Shown here piece after piece: positions 9,124 through 16,989 of a stretch of DNA of 64,000 bases. The stretch spans positions 124,001 through 188,000 of the forward strand of contig JBCBSP010000005.1 of NCBI GenBank assembly GCA_039819095.1. Reading direction: 5' to 3'. Both the position numbers and the translations under genes were made by a program. The notes beneath the pieces were generated by a model. The model had not been told where the DNA came from, did not search any database, and was given only the letters and a program-made list of their open reading frames with translations. This DNA comes from JBCBSP01 sp039819095 (lineage in GTDB: Bacteria > Pseudomonadota > Alphaproteobacteria > Caulobacterales > Maricaulaceae). Positions within the stretch are counted from its first letter, which is position 1. The number at the start of each line of letters is the position of its first letter.

Positions 9124-9138
9124 GCAAGGGTGGGGCCA
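9124..9138 (-). promoter_or_regulatory. Sigma-54 type promoter of flagellin 3
   Basis: The minus strand reads TGGCCCCACCCTTGC, which fits TGGC-N7-TTGC with exact GG-N10-GC spacing. The predicted transcription start is about 65 bases before the ATG. Palindromes begin 88 bases upstream, a normal enhancer distance. Confidence 0.7.
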
Positions 9139-9225
9139 ACTTGCCCATCCCGCCCTGCGAAGAATGAAAACCAACCAAGTTTCAAGCTATTGGCAGCTTC
9201 GCCTGAGAAGCGGTCGAAACTGCCG

Positions 9226-9243
9226 CCCGGCAGGTCTTGCCGG
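9226..9243. promoter_or_regulatory. Palindromic enhancer-like site (ftr-type) upstream of flagellin 3
   Basis: CCCGGCAGGTCTTGCCGG, an inverted repeat of CGGCA/TGCCG. Nearly the same sequence lies at 10421-10437 before flagellin 4. It resembles the ftr palindromes bound by the sigma-54 activator FlbD in Caulobacter. The factor is inferred. Confidence 0.55.
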
Positions 9244-9260
9244 CTCGGCAGAAAAGGAGG

Positions 9261-9294
9261 CGGCAATTCTTGCCGAACCGGCAAAACCTGCCGG
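9261..9294. promoter_or_regulatory. Two further enhancer-like palindromes upstream of flagellin 3
   Basis: CGGCAATTCTTGCCG (9261-9275, arms CGGCAA/TTGCCG) and CCGGCAAAACCTGCCGG (9278-9294, arms CCGGCA/TGCCGG). They sit side by side about 120-155 bases upstream of the sigma-54 promoter, forming a cluster of three sites with 9226-9243. Confidence 0.5.
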
Positions 9295-9361
9295 TTATCA
9301 GAGCCTTAACAGGCCGGGCTTCTGATTCGCGGTAAACAAATCCCTAACCTTGCACCCCGAC

Positions 9362-9389
9362 AAAAAAGGGGCCGCGCGAACGCGGCCCC
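9362..9389 (-). terminator. Rho-independent terminator of flagellin 4
   Basis: On the minus strand a perfect GGGGCCGCG/CGCGGCCCC stem with a four-base loop is followed by six Ts, just after the flagellin 4 stop. Confidence 0.9.
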
Positions 9390-9411
9390 GATGGGTCGAA
9401 AAACTGGCCGG

Positions 9412-10239
9412 CTAGCCGAAGAAGGACAAGACCGACTGCGGCGCGGTATTGGCGATGGACAACGCCTGAATGCCCAGCTGCTGCTTGACCTGCAGAGCCT
9501 GCAAACGCGCGCTTTCCTTGGCCATGTCCGCATCCACAAGATTGCCGATGCCCGTTTCCAGCGCGTCCGACAGCTTGGTGACGAAAGTCTGATGCACCTC
9601 CAGCGCCTTCGACTTGGTGCCGAGCCGCGCGAGCGACGCGTTCACATTGTCGAGCGACGTAGCGATCTGTGAGGCGATGGCCGAGGCCTGGCTCGCGGTG
9701 GCGTAGGATGCGGTTGAGGCCACCGTCACGATCGAACCGGACAGCGAGAGATTCTCGTCATCCACCGTGATCGTGTTGGAGCCGTCCGCATTGGCCAGCG
9801 CGACAAAGCCTGTCGTCACCGATCCGTCGATCAGATTGGTCCCGTTGAACTCCGCATTCGCCACGATGGTGCCGATTTGATCGCGAAGCGCCTTGAAGTC
9901 TTCGTTCAGCGCGCTGCGCGATGCGGTGTCCAGCGAGGAGTCAGCCGCAGCAAGGGCTTTCTCTTTCATTTCGATCAACAGGTCGGAAATCGCCTCACCC
10001 CCCGCCAGGGCGACATCGGTCGTGGCCTGGGCGCGGTTGAGCGAGTCCTGAACAGCGCCGTAACCGGATACCTCAGAGCGCATGCGCTGAGCGATGGCGA
10101 AGATGCCGCCATTGTCTTTTGCGCCTGCGACCTCAAGGCCGGTGTTGATACGGTTCTGCACTTCGCGCAGCTCCATGTTCGACTTGTTCAGGTTCTGAAG
10201 GGCGATCATTGCGCCCGGATTGGTGTTTACCGAGTTCAT
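9412..10239 (-). CDS. Flagellin 4
   Basis: A 275-residue filament subunit. The ATG at 10239 gives MNSVNTNPGAMIALQN; GGAGG stands eight bases before it, and the longer open frame to 10350 is rejected. It is close to flagellins 2 and 3 in both terminal domains (FNGTNLIDGS; KQQLGIQALSIANTAP) but has its own centre and an SVLSFFG end. It has its own sigma-54 type promoter and terminator, so it can be expressed separately. Confidence 0.97.
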   Translation of the reverse strand: MNSVNTNPGAMIALQNLNKSNMELREVQNRINTGLEVAGAKDNGGIFAIAQRMRSEVSGYGAVQDSLNRAQATTDVALAGGEAISDLLIEMKEKALAAADSSLDTASRSALNEDFKALRDQIGTIVANAEFNGTNLIDGSVTTGFVALANADGSNTITVDDENLSLSGSIVTVASTASYATASQASAIASQIATSLDNVNASLARLGTKSKALEVHQTFVTKLSDALETGIGNLVDADMAKESARLQALQVKQQLGIQALSIANTAPQSVLSFFG

Positions 10240-10313
10240 TGTGGGGTTCCTCCATTCTGGAAGCGAGAACGGCCGTTCTTGGCCGGCGGACGTTTTGTCC
10301 CGCTGACGAACCC

Positions 10314-10328
10314 GCAAGCGCCATGCCG
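10314..10328 (-). promoter_or_regulatory. Sigma-54 type promoter of flagellin 4
   Basis: The minus strand reads CGGCATGGCGCTTGC. The GG and GC doublets have exact -24/-12 spacing, with one mismatch at the first base. It lies 75-89 bases before the ATG, and a palindrome starts 93 bases upstream, matching the layout of flagellin 3. Confidence 0.6.
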
Positions 10329-10420
10329 CCGAATGGCGACGCGACGGCAAAATTAAATAAGTAAAATCAGTCTACTAAGACATCGGCTGCCTGGGCGCAC
10401 AATCGCGCCTGCGCGAACCG

Positions 10421-10437
10421 CCCGGCAGAGCTTGCCG
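10421..10437. promoter_or_regulatory. Palindromic enhancer-like site upstream of flagellin 4
   Basis: CCCGGCAGAGCTTGCCG shares all but a few central bases with the site at 9226-9243. Its distance to the sigma-54 promoter is nearly the same (93 against 88 bases). Confidence 0.55.
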
Positions 10438-10487
10438 CTCGGCGAGATCGGCAGCCTTGATGGAAAGCAGCGGCGTCGGGCGCGACT

Positions 10488-10877
10488 CTAGCCGGCGGCG
10501 GCGCGACGCGGCTCAGCGCTCGCGGCCGGCGGCTGCAGGCCCTGCATGATGGTCCGGTTGATCTCGATCAGCGTGTCGAAATCGCCCTTGCCCCGCATCG
10601 CCTCGCTGGTCTGCTTGGACACGAAGATGGACAGCGAGATGATCGCCGCACGCAGGCTGTCCGGCAGATTATTGCCTTCGCTGGCGCAATCGGCCGCAAA
10701 AGCTGTCCACATGCGCCGGTTCCAGTCCAGCGCATCGGCGCGTTTGGACAGAGCTTGTGCGCTGCCCTCATGCTGGGCGTCGATCAGGGCGCGCGTGACC
10801 TGGCCGAACAGGCGGTATTCGGTCAGACGCGGGTCTTCAGTACGCGATGAAGCGGTCTGGTAGGCTTGATACGACAT
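10488..10877 (-). CDS. flaF: FlaF: flagellin synthesis regulator/chaperone
   Basis: A 129-residue helical protein of the alphaproteobacterial FlaF family: it opens with MSYQAYQ, has the WNRRMWTAFAADC segment near residue 55, and contains the SLSIFVSKQT helix. FlaF works with FlbT in post-transcriptional control of flagellin and in secretion of flagellin in Caulobacter and Brucella relatives. It follows flbT after four bases, so the two form an operon. Confidence 0.95.
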   Translation of the reverse strand: MSYQAYQTASSRTEDPRLTEYRLFGQVTRALIDAQHEGSAQALSKRADALDWNRRMWTAFAADCASEGNNLPDSLRAAIISLSIFVSKQTSEAMRGKGDFDTLIEINRTIMQGLQPPAASAEPRRAAAG

Positions 10878-10881
10878 GCGT

Positions 10882-11277
10882 TCAGCCTCCCCCGCCCAGG
10901 CGCTCGGCTTCGTAGGCGATGAGCTTCCGGCACCGCAAAAGCGCCTTGTAATACTCTCCGCTCATCACATCGCGGCTGACCGAGACGCAATGGGCGAGCG
11001 CTTCAGGATTGGTGAGCGCGCTCATGAACTCGGTCATGCGTACGACGAATTGTTCGTAAATATCCGGCTCCGCCTTCGATGACAGATACATCATCATGAC
11101 CGGGAAATAGATCCGCTTGGCGGGCGTGTCGGCTTCATGCTCCTGCATGATGTCCTTTTCACGCAGCACCGAAGCCTTGTTCTGCAAAACCACCGTTGCG
11201 CGGCGATCCCCGTTCTCAACAACAGCCCCGTTGAGCACGAATCTCTCACCCGGCTTCAAAGACAGTTTCAGCGGCAT
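10882..11277 (-). CDS. flbT: FlbT: flagellin post-transcriptional regulator
   Basis: A 131-residue member of the FlbT family, starting MPLKLSLKPGERFVLNGAV. FlbT binds the 5' end of flagellin mRNA and lowers its stability until the hook is complete (Caulobacter). It is the first gene of flbT-flaF and diverges from flmG, with 189 bases between the two starts. Confidence 0.96.
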   Translation of the reverse strand: MPLKLSLKPGERFVLNGAVVENGDRRATVVLQNKASVLREKDIMQEHEADTPAKRIYFPVMMMYLSSKAEPDIYEQFVVRMTEFMSALTNPEALAHCVSVSRDVMSGEYYKALLRCRKLIAYEAERLGGGG

Positions 11278-11466
11278 CTGCGAACCCTCTTGCGCCCGAC
11301 TGGTGCGGGGCTTTTTGAGTGCGGATGGCCACAGTCACGCAGCAGGGTGAATAAAGCGTTTCCCAGCCGCGCGAGGCGAACCAAAGATGTTAGCGGCTTC
11401 TTAATCGAAGCAGCGATCCATGACCCAATCGCCCTGAGCTGGCTCCATCAAGCGGGTTTCAACTCC

Positions 11467-13248
11467 ATGCCTGAAGCCTTCGACCTTGACGCTGAGATCG
11501 CCGCTGGCGCTGAAGCGCCGCGACACGACACCGCCGACGCCGTTCAGCCGAGCGACGCCTCTGTCACGCGCATTCTTGAAGGCGCCAGGCTGGCAAAGGT
11601 CGACGCGCGCATGGTGGCGAAGCTGCGCCGCGCCATGAAAGGCATTGACAGCGGCGACTATCCGGCTGCTGCGCGCCAGGCGTTCAAGGCGCTGGAGATG
11701 GCGCCGGACGATGCTCTGGCCAATCATGTGATGGGGCTGTGCCTGGATCATCTGGGTCGATTGTCCAAAGCCCTGGAGTTTTACGAGCGCGCCTGGAAGC
11801 TGGACCCGAAAAATCCGGAAATCTATCTCAATCTGGGGATGGCGGCCTGGAAGCTGGACATGCTGGACGGCGCGGAGAAATTCCTGCGCATCTTCGCCGA
11901 CATGTCGCCGGGCGCGCCGGCGGCCATGGTCAATCTGGGCGGAATCCTGCGCGACCAGGGACGGTTTGAGGACTCCATCGAGCTTTTACGCGCCGCGATC
12001 TACTCCCATCAGGACAACGCGGATCTGTGGAACTCTCTGGGAACCACTCTGCTGGATTCCGGCGATCCGGAGCAGGCTTCCACCTTCTATCATGAAGCGC
12101 TGCGGCTGAAGCCGGGCTATGCGCGCGCGCATCACAATCTGGCCTTCACTTTCGAGCTGCGCGGCGACCCGGAGGCCGCGATCCGGCATTTCAGCGAGGC
12201 GCGCAAGGATCCCGGCTCAGCCAGGGACTATGCGATCATGACGCACGGGCTGGCGCTGGCCAGCCTGACCGCCGGCGAACTGGAGAGCGGCTGGTCGCTC
12301 TATGACATCCGGCTGGACGCCAACTTCCCCGAAGCCACGCTCTTCGTGATCGATCCGCCGATGTGGGACGGGCGTTCGCTGGATGATATTCGCGGCAAAA
12401 CGCTACTGGTCATCGGCGAGCAGGGCCTTGGCGATGAAGTCCTGTTCATGAACATGCTGGGGGATCTTAAGACCGCGCTCGGCGAAGCGGGCGAGCTGCG
12501 GGTGGCGTGCGAACGGCGGCTCCGCCCGCTGGTGAAGCGCGCCTTCCCCGACGCGGTGGTCGGACGTCACCACACGATCAATCGCGAGGGCCGCGATATC
12601 CGCACTCCTGATCCGGGCCTGACCGAAGACGGCAAGGTGGATTTCTGGGCGCCCATGGCTCAGCCGGCCGTCAGCCTGCGCCCGAGGCGCGAGGACTTTC
12701 CCGACACCCATCACCTGAAGGCCGATCCGGAAAAGGTCGACCGGCTCACCGAACAGCTGGCTCGGTTCGGCGCCGGGCTGAAGGTGGGAATCCTCTGGAA
12801 GTCATTGAAGATGACGGCCAAGCGCAAGAAAGCGTACTCGCCGTTTGAGACCTGGAAGACGGTTCTGAAAACACAGGACGCCTGTTTCGTGAACCTTCAA
12901 TATGGCGAGGTTGACGAAGAGCTGCGCCTGGCGCGCGAGGAGCACGGGGTTGTCATTCACACCGTTGAAGGCGTTGATCTGAAGGACGATCTCGACGACG
13001 TCGCCGCGCTGTGCAAGGCGTGCGATGTGGTGATCGGCCCGATGAACGCCACCACCAATATTTCCGCCGCCGTCGGCGCAGAGACCTGGATCATCCACTC
13101 GCGACCGAAGGCCTGGACCATGCTGGGCGCGGGTCATCTGCCCTGGTATCCGACAGCGCGCTCCTATACCGGCGCGAAATACCGTGATTTCGACGGCGCG
13201 CTGAAAGCGATCGCCCGCGATCTGCGCGAGCGCGCAGCAAACGGGTGA
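11467..13248 (+). CDS. flmG: FlmG-like flagellin glycosyltransferase (TPR plus GT domain)
   Basis: A 593-residue protein in two parts. Residues ~55-255 are about six TPR units (for example PEIYLNLGMAAWKLDMLDGA, ADLWNSLGTTLLDSGD). Residues ~300-593 are a GT-B type glycosyltransferase domain with a nucleotide-binding GEQGLGDEVLFMN and a C-terminal donor-site segment, IGPMNATTNISAAVGAETW. This matches Caulobacter FlmG, whose TPR part binds flagellins and whose GT part transfers pseudaminic acid. The frame is open to 11137, but that part overlaps flbT on the other strand, so the ATG at 11467 is used; no strong ribosome site is visible. Its stop overlaps the GTG of the next gene, linking it to the sugar pathway genes that follow. 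Confidence 0.88.
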   Translation: MPEAFDLDAEIAAGAEAPRHDTADAVQPSDASVTRILEGARLAKVDARMVAKLRRAMKGIDSGDYPAAARQAFKALEMAPDDALANHVMGLCLDHLGRLSKALEFYERAWKLDPKNPEIYLNLGMAAWKLDMLDGAEKFLRIFADMSPGAPAAMVNLGGILRDQGRFEDSIELLRAAIYSHQDNADLWNSLGTTLLDSGDPEQASTFYHEALRLKPGYARAHHNLAFTFELRGDPEAAIRHFSEARKDPGSARDYAIMTHGLALASLTAGELESGWSLYDIRLDANFPEATLFVIDPPMWDGRSLDDIRGKTLLVIGEQGLGDEVLFMNMLGDLKTALGEAGELRVACERRLRPLVKRAFPDAVVGRHHTINREGRDIRTPDPGLTEDGKVDFWAPMAQPAVSLRPRREDFPDTHHLKADPEKVDRLTEQLARFGAGLKVGILWKSLKMTAKRKKAYSPFETWKTVLKTQDACFVNLQYGEVDEELRLAREEHGVVIHTVEGVDLKDDLDDVAALCKACDVVIGPMNATTNISAAVGAETWIIHSRPKAWTMLGAGHLPWYPTARSYTGAKYRDFDGALKAIARDLRERAANG

Positions 13249-14201
13249 AACCGGTCATCGGCCTGCGCGTCGATGCCGGTCCGCGGATCGGCCACGGCCA
13301 CGCGCATCGAAGCCTTGCGCTCGCGCACGCGCTTGAAGCCCTCCAAGTCCGCGTCGAGGTGCTGACGACGACGCCCGACACCCTTCATGCTATCTTCGGT
13401 GCGAACGCCCGCAGTCTCGCTGCAGGCTCCGATCCGTTCGAACACGTCAAACTTAGCCCAGACGTCATCGTGATCGATACGCCCCGCGCCACGCGCCCTG
13501 CACAGCTCGGCGCGGCGCGGCGCGCCTGGCCGAAAACGCCCATCGTGCTGATCGGCGGCGAAAGCCACGCCGACCCCAAGGCCGACCTGATAATCCACCA
13601 GGAGCTGACTGGCGCGGCAAGCCCGGCAGTGCTGAGCGGACCGGACTACCTGCTGGTGAAACCCGGCTTCACAGCCCTTCCCGTCCGCCAGACGCGGGCT
13701 GCGCCGAACCACGCCCTCATCTGTCTGGGCGGGGGCCGGCAAGACCGGCTCGCCGACGTGCTTGCGAGCATCGACGACGCTATGCGTGCGGCGAGACCGC
13801 CTCTCGCCGATCTGAAAATCAGCGTCTTCAGTACACAGGCTGAATCCGGCGCGACAATGTCGGGCCGCTTTGCCTTGCGGTCCGGCGTGACCGATCTCGC
13901 CAGCGCGATGACCGGCGCCGATCTCGCTATCCTTGCAGGCGGCGGGCTGGTCATTGAAGCCGCAGCGGCGGGTCTGCCGGCGCTCTACCTGCCGGTCGCA
14001 GACCATCAGAACGCGCGGATCGATACGGCTGAAGCTTTGGGTATCGGCGCCCGCCTCGGCGCCGAGCCCGGCGCCGAATTGCTGGGGCTGGCCGCCGATC
14101 CGGGCGCGCGCGAAGCCATGGCGCGCAATGGGCAACGCCTTGTTGACGGTCTGGGCGCAAAAAGATGTGCGAAACGCATTGTCCAGCTGGTCAAAGCATA
14201 A
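13245..14201 (+). CDS. Second PseG-like sugar nucleotide hydrolase / GT28-fold protein
   Basis: 318 residues, starting with GTG that overlaps the flmG stop (GTGA). The N terminus LRVDAGPRIGHGHAHRSLAL has the PseG GxGHxxR loop including the catalytic His. The C-terminal part (LAGGGLVIEAAAAGLPALYL) is the nucleotide-binding half. It is only distantly similar to PseG at 3366. In this operon it most likely hydrolyses a related UDP- or CMP-linked sugar, or is a glycosyltransferase of the same fold. The substrate is unknown. Confidence 0.75.
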   Translation: MKPVIGLRVDAGPRIGHGHAHRSLALAHALEALQVRVEVLTTTPDTLHAIFGANARSLAAGSDPFEHVKLSPDVIVIDTPRATRPAQLGAARRAWPKTPIVLIGGESHADPKADLIIHQELTGAASPAVLSGPDYLLVKPGFTALPVRQTRAAPNHALICLGGGRQDRLADVLASIDDAMRAARPPLADLKISVFSTQAESGATMSGRFALRSGVTDLASAMTGADLAILAGGGLVIEAAAAGLPALYLPVADHQNARIDTAEALGIGARLGAEPGAELLGLAADPGAREAMARNGQRLVDGLGAKRCAKRIVQLVKA

Positions 14202-14273
14202 CCGCCCGGCGCGACTCATGTTCAGGTTTGAGTCTGTGTGCGCCATTGCGCATCTGAAGGGAGTTTCCGCCCC

Positions 14274-15209
14274 GTGTCGACCGACCGCCGACCGGACATC
14301 AAGCCGAATTTCCTGATCGTCGGCGCGGCGAAGTCAGGCACGACATCGCTCTATCATTATCTGAGCCGGCATGACGACATTTTCCTGTCGACCGTGCGCA
14401 AGGAAGGCCGGCATTTTTCCGGCGTCGGCGACGGATCGGTCTACTGGCCGGCCTATTACAGCTTCGACACCGCGCCGGGCTGGGCGGACTATCAGACCCT
14501 GTTCGCCGCCCATGACGGCCAGGCGCGGATCGGCGACACCTCGCCGGACTATCTCGCCTATGCCCATCGCACCGCCCCGGCGGTCATGGACCGGCTCGGA
14601 CCGGACACGCGCATCATCGCCATTCTGCGCGATCCGGTCAGCCGCGCCTGGTCGCACTATCTGCAGAATGTGCGCCGCGAGGCGGAGTTCTTCTCGTTTG
14701 AAAAAACGCTCGACCTGGAAGCTGAACGCGCCGCAGCCGGCTGGGGCTTTCAATGGCTGTACGCGCTCAATGGCCGCTACGCCGATCAGTTGCCGCACTT
14801 CATGGACCGGTTCGATCCGCTCATCCTGCTTCAGGAGGAGCTGGACGCCGACGCGCCGGGCGTCGTCGCTCGGATACTGGACTATCTGGATTTGCCCAGC
14901 CGCGATGCGCCGCCCACCGAAGGTCGCTTCAACACCGGGGGAATCCCGGCTGATAAGAGCGCTATTCTTCAAGGCGCGCTGGACCATCGCGCTGCGGAAA
15001 GCTTTGAGACCCTGCACGCCGAGCTTGGCGCGGCCACGCCCGACGGGCCGAGCGCGGACGGCGTCTATCCGCCGGTCAAGCGCGATGAGATTGTCTACCC
15101 CGCGCTCAGCGAGGCCAGCCGCGCGCGGCTCGATATGCTGCTGCGCCCCAGCATCGACCGGCTTTCTGCGCTGCTGGATCGGGATCTGTCGCACTGGGGA
15201 CGGTCATGA
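14274..15209 (+). CDS. PAPS-dependent sulfotransferase
   Basis: Cytoplasmic sulfotransferase of about 311 residues. The 5'-phosphosulfate loop GAAKSGTTS is at residues 17-25 and the 3'-phosphate site RDPVSRAWSHYL near residues 119-130, so the enzyme looks active. The GTG at 14274 has AAGGGAG ten bases upstream; another GTG at 14238 is less likely. It lies 72 bases after the PseG-like gene and its stop overlaps the next ATG (ATGA). Sulfation of the flagellin sugar, or of a precursor, is the simplest reading of the context but is inference. Confidence 0.88.
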   Translation: MSTDRRPDIKPNFLIVGAAKSGTTSLYHYLSRHDDIFLSTVRKEGRHFSGVGDGSVYWPAYYSFDTAPGWADYQTLFAAHDGQARIGDTSPDYLAYAHRTAPAVMDRLGPDTRIIAILRDPVSRAWSHYLQNVRREAEFFSFEKTLDLEAERAAAGWGFQWLYALNGRYADQLPHFMDRFDPLILLQEELDADAPGVVARILDYLDLPSRDAPPTEGRFNTGGIPADKSAILQGALDHRAAESFETLHAELGAATPDGPSADGVYPPVKRDEIVYPALSEASRARLDMLLRPSIDRLSALLDRDLSHWGRS

Positions 15210-16273
15210 GCGAAGCGCGAACCCTGCGCATTCTGGTGACAGGCGTCGGCGCCCCGCCGGGACTGGCGGCGCTGCGCTCGCTGGCCTCCAGCGGGCTGGA
15301 TGTGGAGCTGCTCGCTGCAGACGCGGCGCCCTATGCGGCCGGGCTTTACGAACCGGACGTGGAGGCGGTCATCCTGCCGTCCGCGCGCGACTCGGAGCTC
15401 TATCGCAGCACGGTCAGACGCCTCAGCGTCGAACGCGATGTCGATATCGTCCTGCCCGGCTCCGAAGCCGAAGCCGGAGCACTCGCGCCCGTCGCCGCTC
15501 AGTGGCGCGAAGAGGGTGTGGAAGTTCCAGTCCCTGCGCCGGATGTCCTGCATTATGGCATCGATAAGGGCGCCCTGCTGGAGCGGATCATCGCGCTCGG
15601 CCTGCCGGCGCCGAAGACGCTGCGCGTCGAGCGTGAAGCCGATCTTGGCCAGTGGGATGGCGGCTATCCCTGCGTGCTGAAACCACGCAGCTCACGCGGC
15701 GCGCGCGGGGTCTCCTATCCTGATGACGCCGCCGCGCTCGTGCGCGACTGGCGACGCACCAGCGCAGCGGAAGGTCCGTGCCTGGTGCAGTCCTACATTC
15801 CGGGCGGGGCGGAGACGGTCTACACCGTCGGCGCGGTTTTCCTGCAGGGTCGGCTGATCCTGTCCACCGTGCATCACAAGCTCGCCACCAATCCGCCAAG
15901 CGGCGGCGCGGCGACGGCCGGACAGACCGTCATCGACGAGCCGATCCGCAAGGCGGGTCTGGCCATCCTTGACGCCACCGGGCCCTGGCACGGCTTCGCG
16001 GCGGTGGAGCTGAAACGATCCACGCCGGACGCCGAACCGAAACTGCTGGAAATCAATCCGCGCCTTTGGGGCTTCGCCCAGATGATGACGCTGGCCGGCG
16101 TCAATGCGCCCGCCATGCTGGTGCGGGCGCTGCGCGGCGATTTCGACGCGGCCGACCCGCCCCCAGGATTGACGCAATATCGCCCTATCCGCGTCTTGCG
16201 GACCTGGCATGACCGGGAAATGCCGGCGGGGGCGGAACCAGAGGATCTGCGATCCAGGGATTGGCCCGAATGA
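15206..16273 (+). CDS. ATP-grasp ligase (CarB-like)
   Basis: 355 residues with a pre-ATP-grasp Rossmann part (ILVTGVGAPPGLAALRSL), a Lys of the ATP site (YPCVLKPRSSRGARGVSY), and the metal-binding EINPRLWGF near residue 290. Enzymes of this type join a carboxylate to an amine or thiol through an acyl phosphate. Both neighbours overlap it by four bases. In a nonulosonic acid operon it could attach an amino acid or amide to the sugar, but neither substrate can be read from the sequence. Confidence 0.8.
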   Translation: MSEARTLRILVTGVGAPPGLAALRSLASSGLDVELLAADAAPYAAGLYEPDVEAVILPSARDSELYRSTVRRLSVERDVDIVLPGSEAEAGALAPVAAQWREEGVEVPVPAPDVLHYGIDKGALLERIIALGLPAPKTLRVEREADLGQWDGGYPCVLKPRSSRGARGVSYPDDAAALVRDWRRTSAAEGPCLVQSYIPGGAETVYTVGAVFLQGRLILSTVHHKLATNPPSGGAATAGQTVIDEPIRKAGLAILDATGPWHGFAAVELKRSTPDAEPKLLEINPRLWGFAQMMTLAGVNAPAMLVRALRGDFDAADPPPGLTQYRPIRVLRTWHDREMPAGAEPEDLRSRDWPE

Positions 16274-16989
16274 ACCGCACCGTCGCCGTGATACAGGCCC
16301 GAACCGGGTCGAGCCGACTTCCTGGCAAGGTGCTGATGCCGATCCGGGGCTCGCAGAGCATTCTGGACCACCAGTGTCGCCGGCTGAAGACGATTTCCGG
16401 CGTGAATGAGCTCGTGATCGCCACCACAGAGGCCCCGGCCGATGACGACATCGCTGCAATCGGACGACGCCATGGCGTGCGCGTGGTGCGCGGCTCGACC
16501 GAGGATGTGCTGTCGCGCTTCGTGACGGCGGCGCGTTTGACCCTCGCCGACACGCTGGTTCGCATCACCTCCGACAGCCCGCTGCGCGATCCCTGGGTGA
16601 TTGAACGCTGCGTGGCCCACCATCACGAACAGAATCTGGAATATACCCGTCCCGCGCCCGGGGCCCTGCCGAAAGGGATGCGGGCTGAAGTGATTCAGGC
16701 CTCGGTTCTCAGACAGATCGACAGCGATCCGGACACCACGCCGCGCGAACGCGAACACGTCACCGTGCGCATTCGCGAGCACCCCGATCGCTATCGAACC
16801 GGCGCGCCGGACTTTCCCGAACGCCTCGCCCATCCCGATTTCGATCTGTCGGTGGATACGCTTGAAGACCTGCGCTTCGTGCGCGGGCTGCAGGACGAGC
16901 TCGCCGCGCGCGGGTGGGCCGAAGATGTCCACCATATCTGCCAGGTGCTGGAAGACGGCGCGGCGGAACGGATCCGGGCGCGGGCATGA
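16270..16989 (+). CDS. SpsF-type cytidylyltransferase (NeuA/PseF role)
   Basis: 239 residues, starting MNRTVAVIQARTGSSRLPGK, the nucleotide-binding start of the SpsF family (COG1861), related to acylneuraminate cytidylyltransferases. ITSDSPLRDP carries the usual Asp-containing motif and FDLSVDTLEDL the metal-binding Asp. It probably activates the nonulosonic acid to its CMP form. The ATG at 16270 overlaps the ATP-grasp stop (ATGA). The protein is not of the usual PseF type (COG1083). Confidence 0.85.
   Translation: MNRTVAVIQARTGSSRLPGKVLMPIRGSQSILDHQCRRLKTISGVNELVIATTEAPADDDIAAIGRRHGVRVVRGSTEDVLSRFVTAARLTLADTLVRITSDSPLRDPWVIERCVAHHHEQNLEYTRPAPGALPKGMRAEVIQASVLRQIDSDPDTTPREREHVTVRIREHPDRYRTGAPDFPERLAHPDFDLSVDTLEDLRFVRGLQDELAARGWAEDVHHICQVLEDGAAERIRARA

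Noticed and set aside
11326..11340. TGGCCACAGTCACGC upstream of flmG as a sigma-54 promoter
   Set aside because: Spacing fits GG-N10-GC, but the -12 element lacks TT and no palindrome lies upstream; chance matches are common at this GC content.
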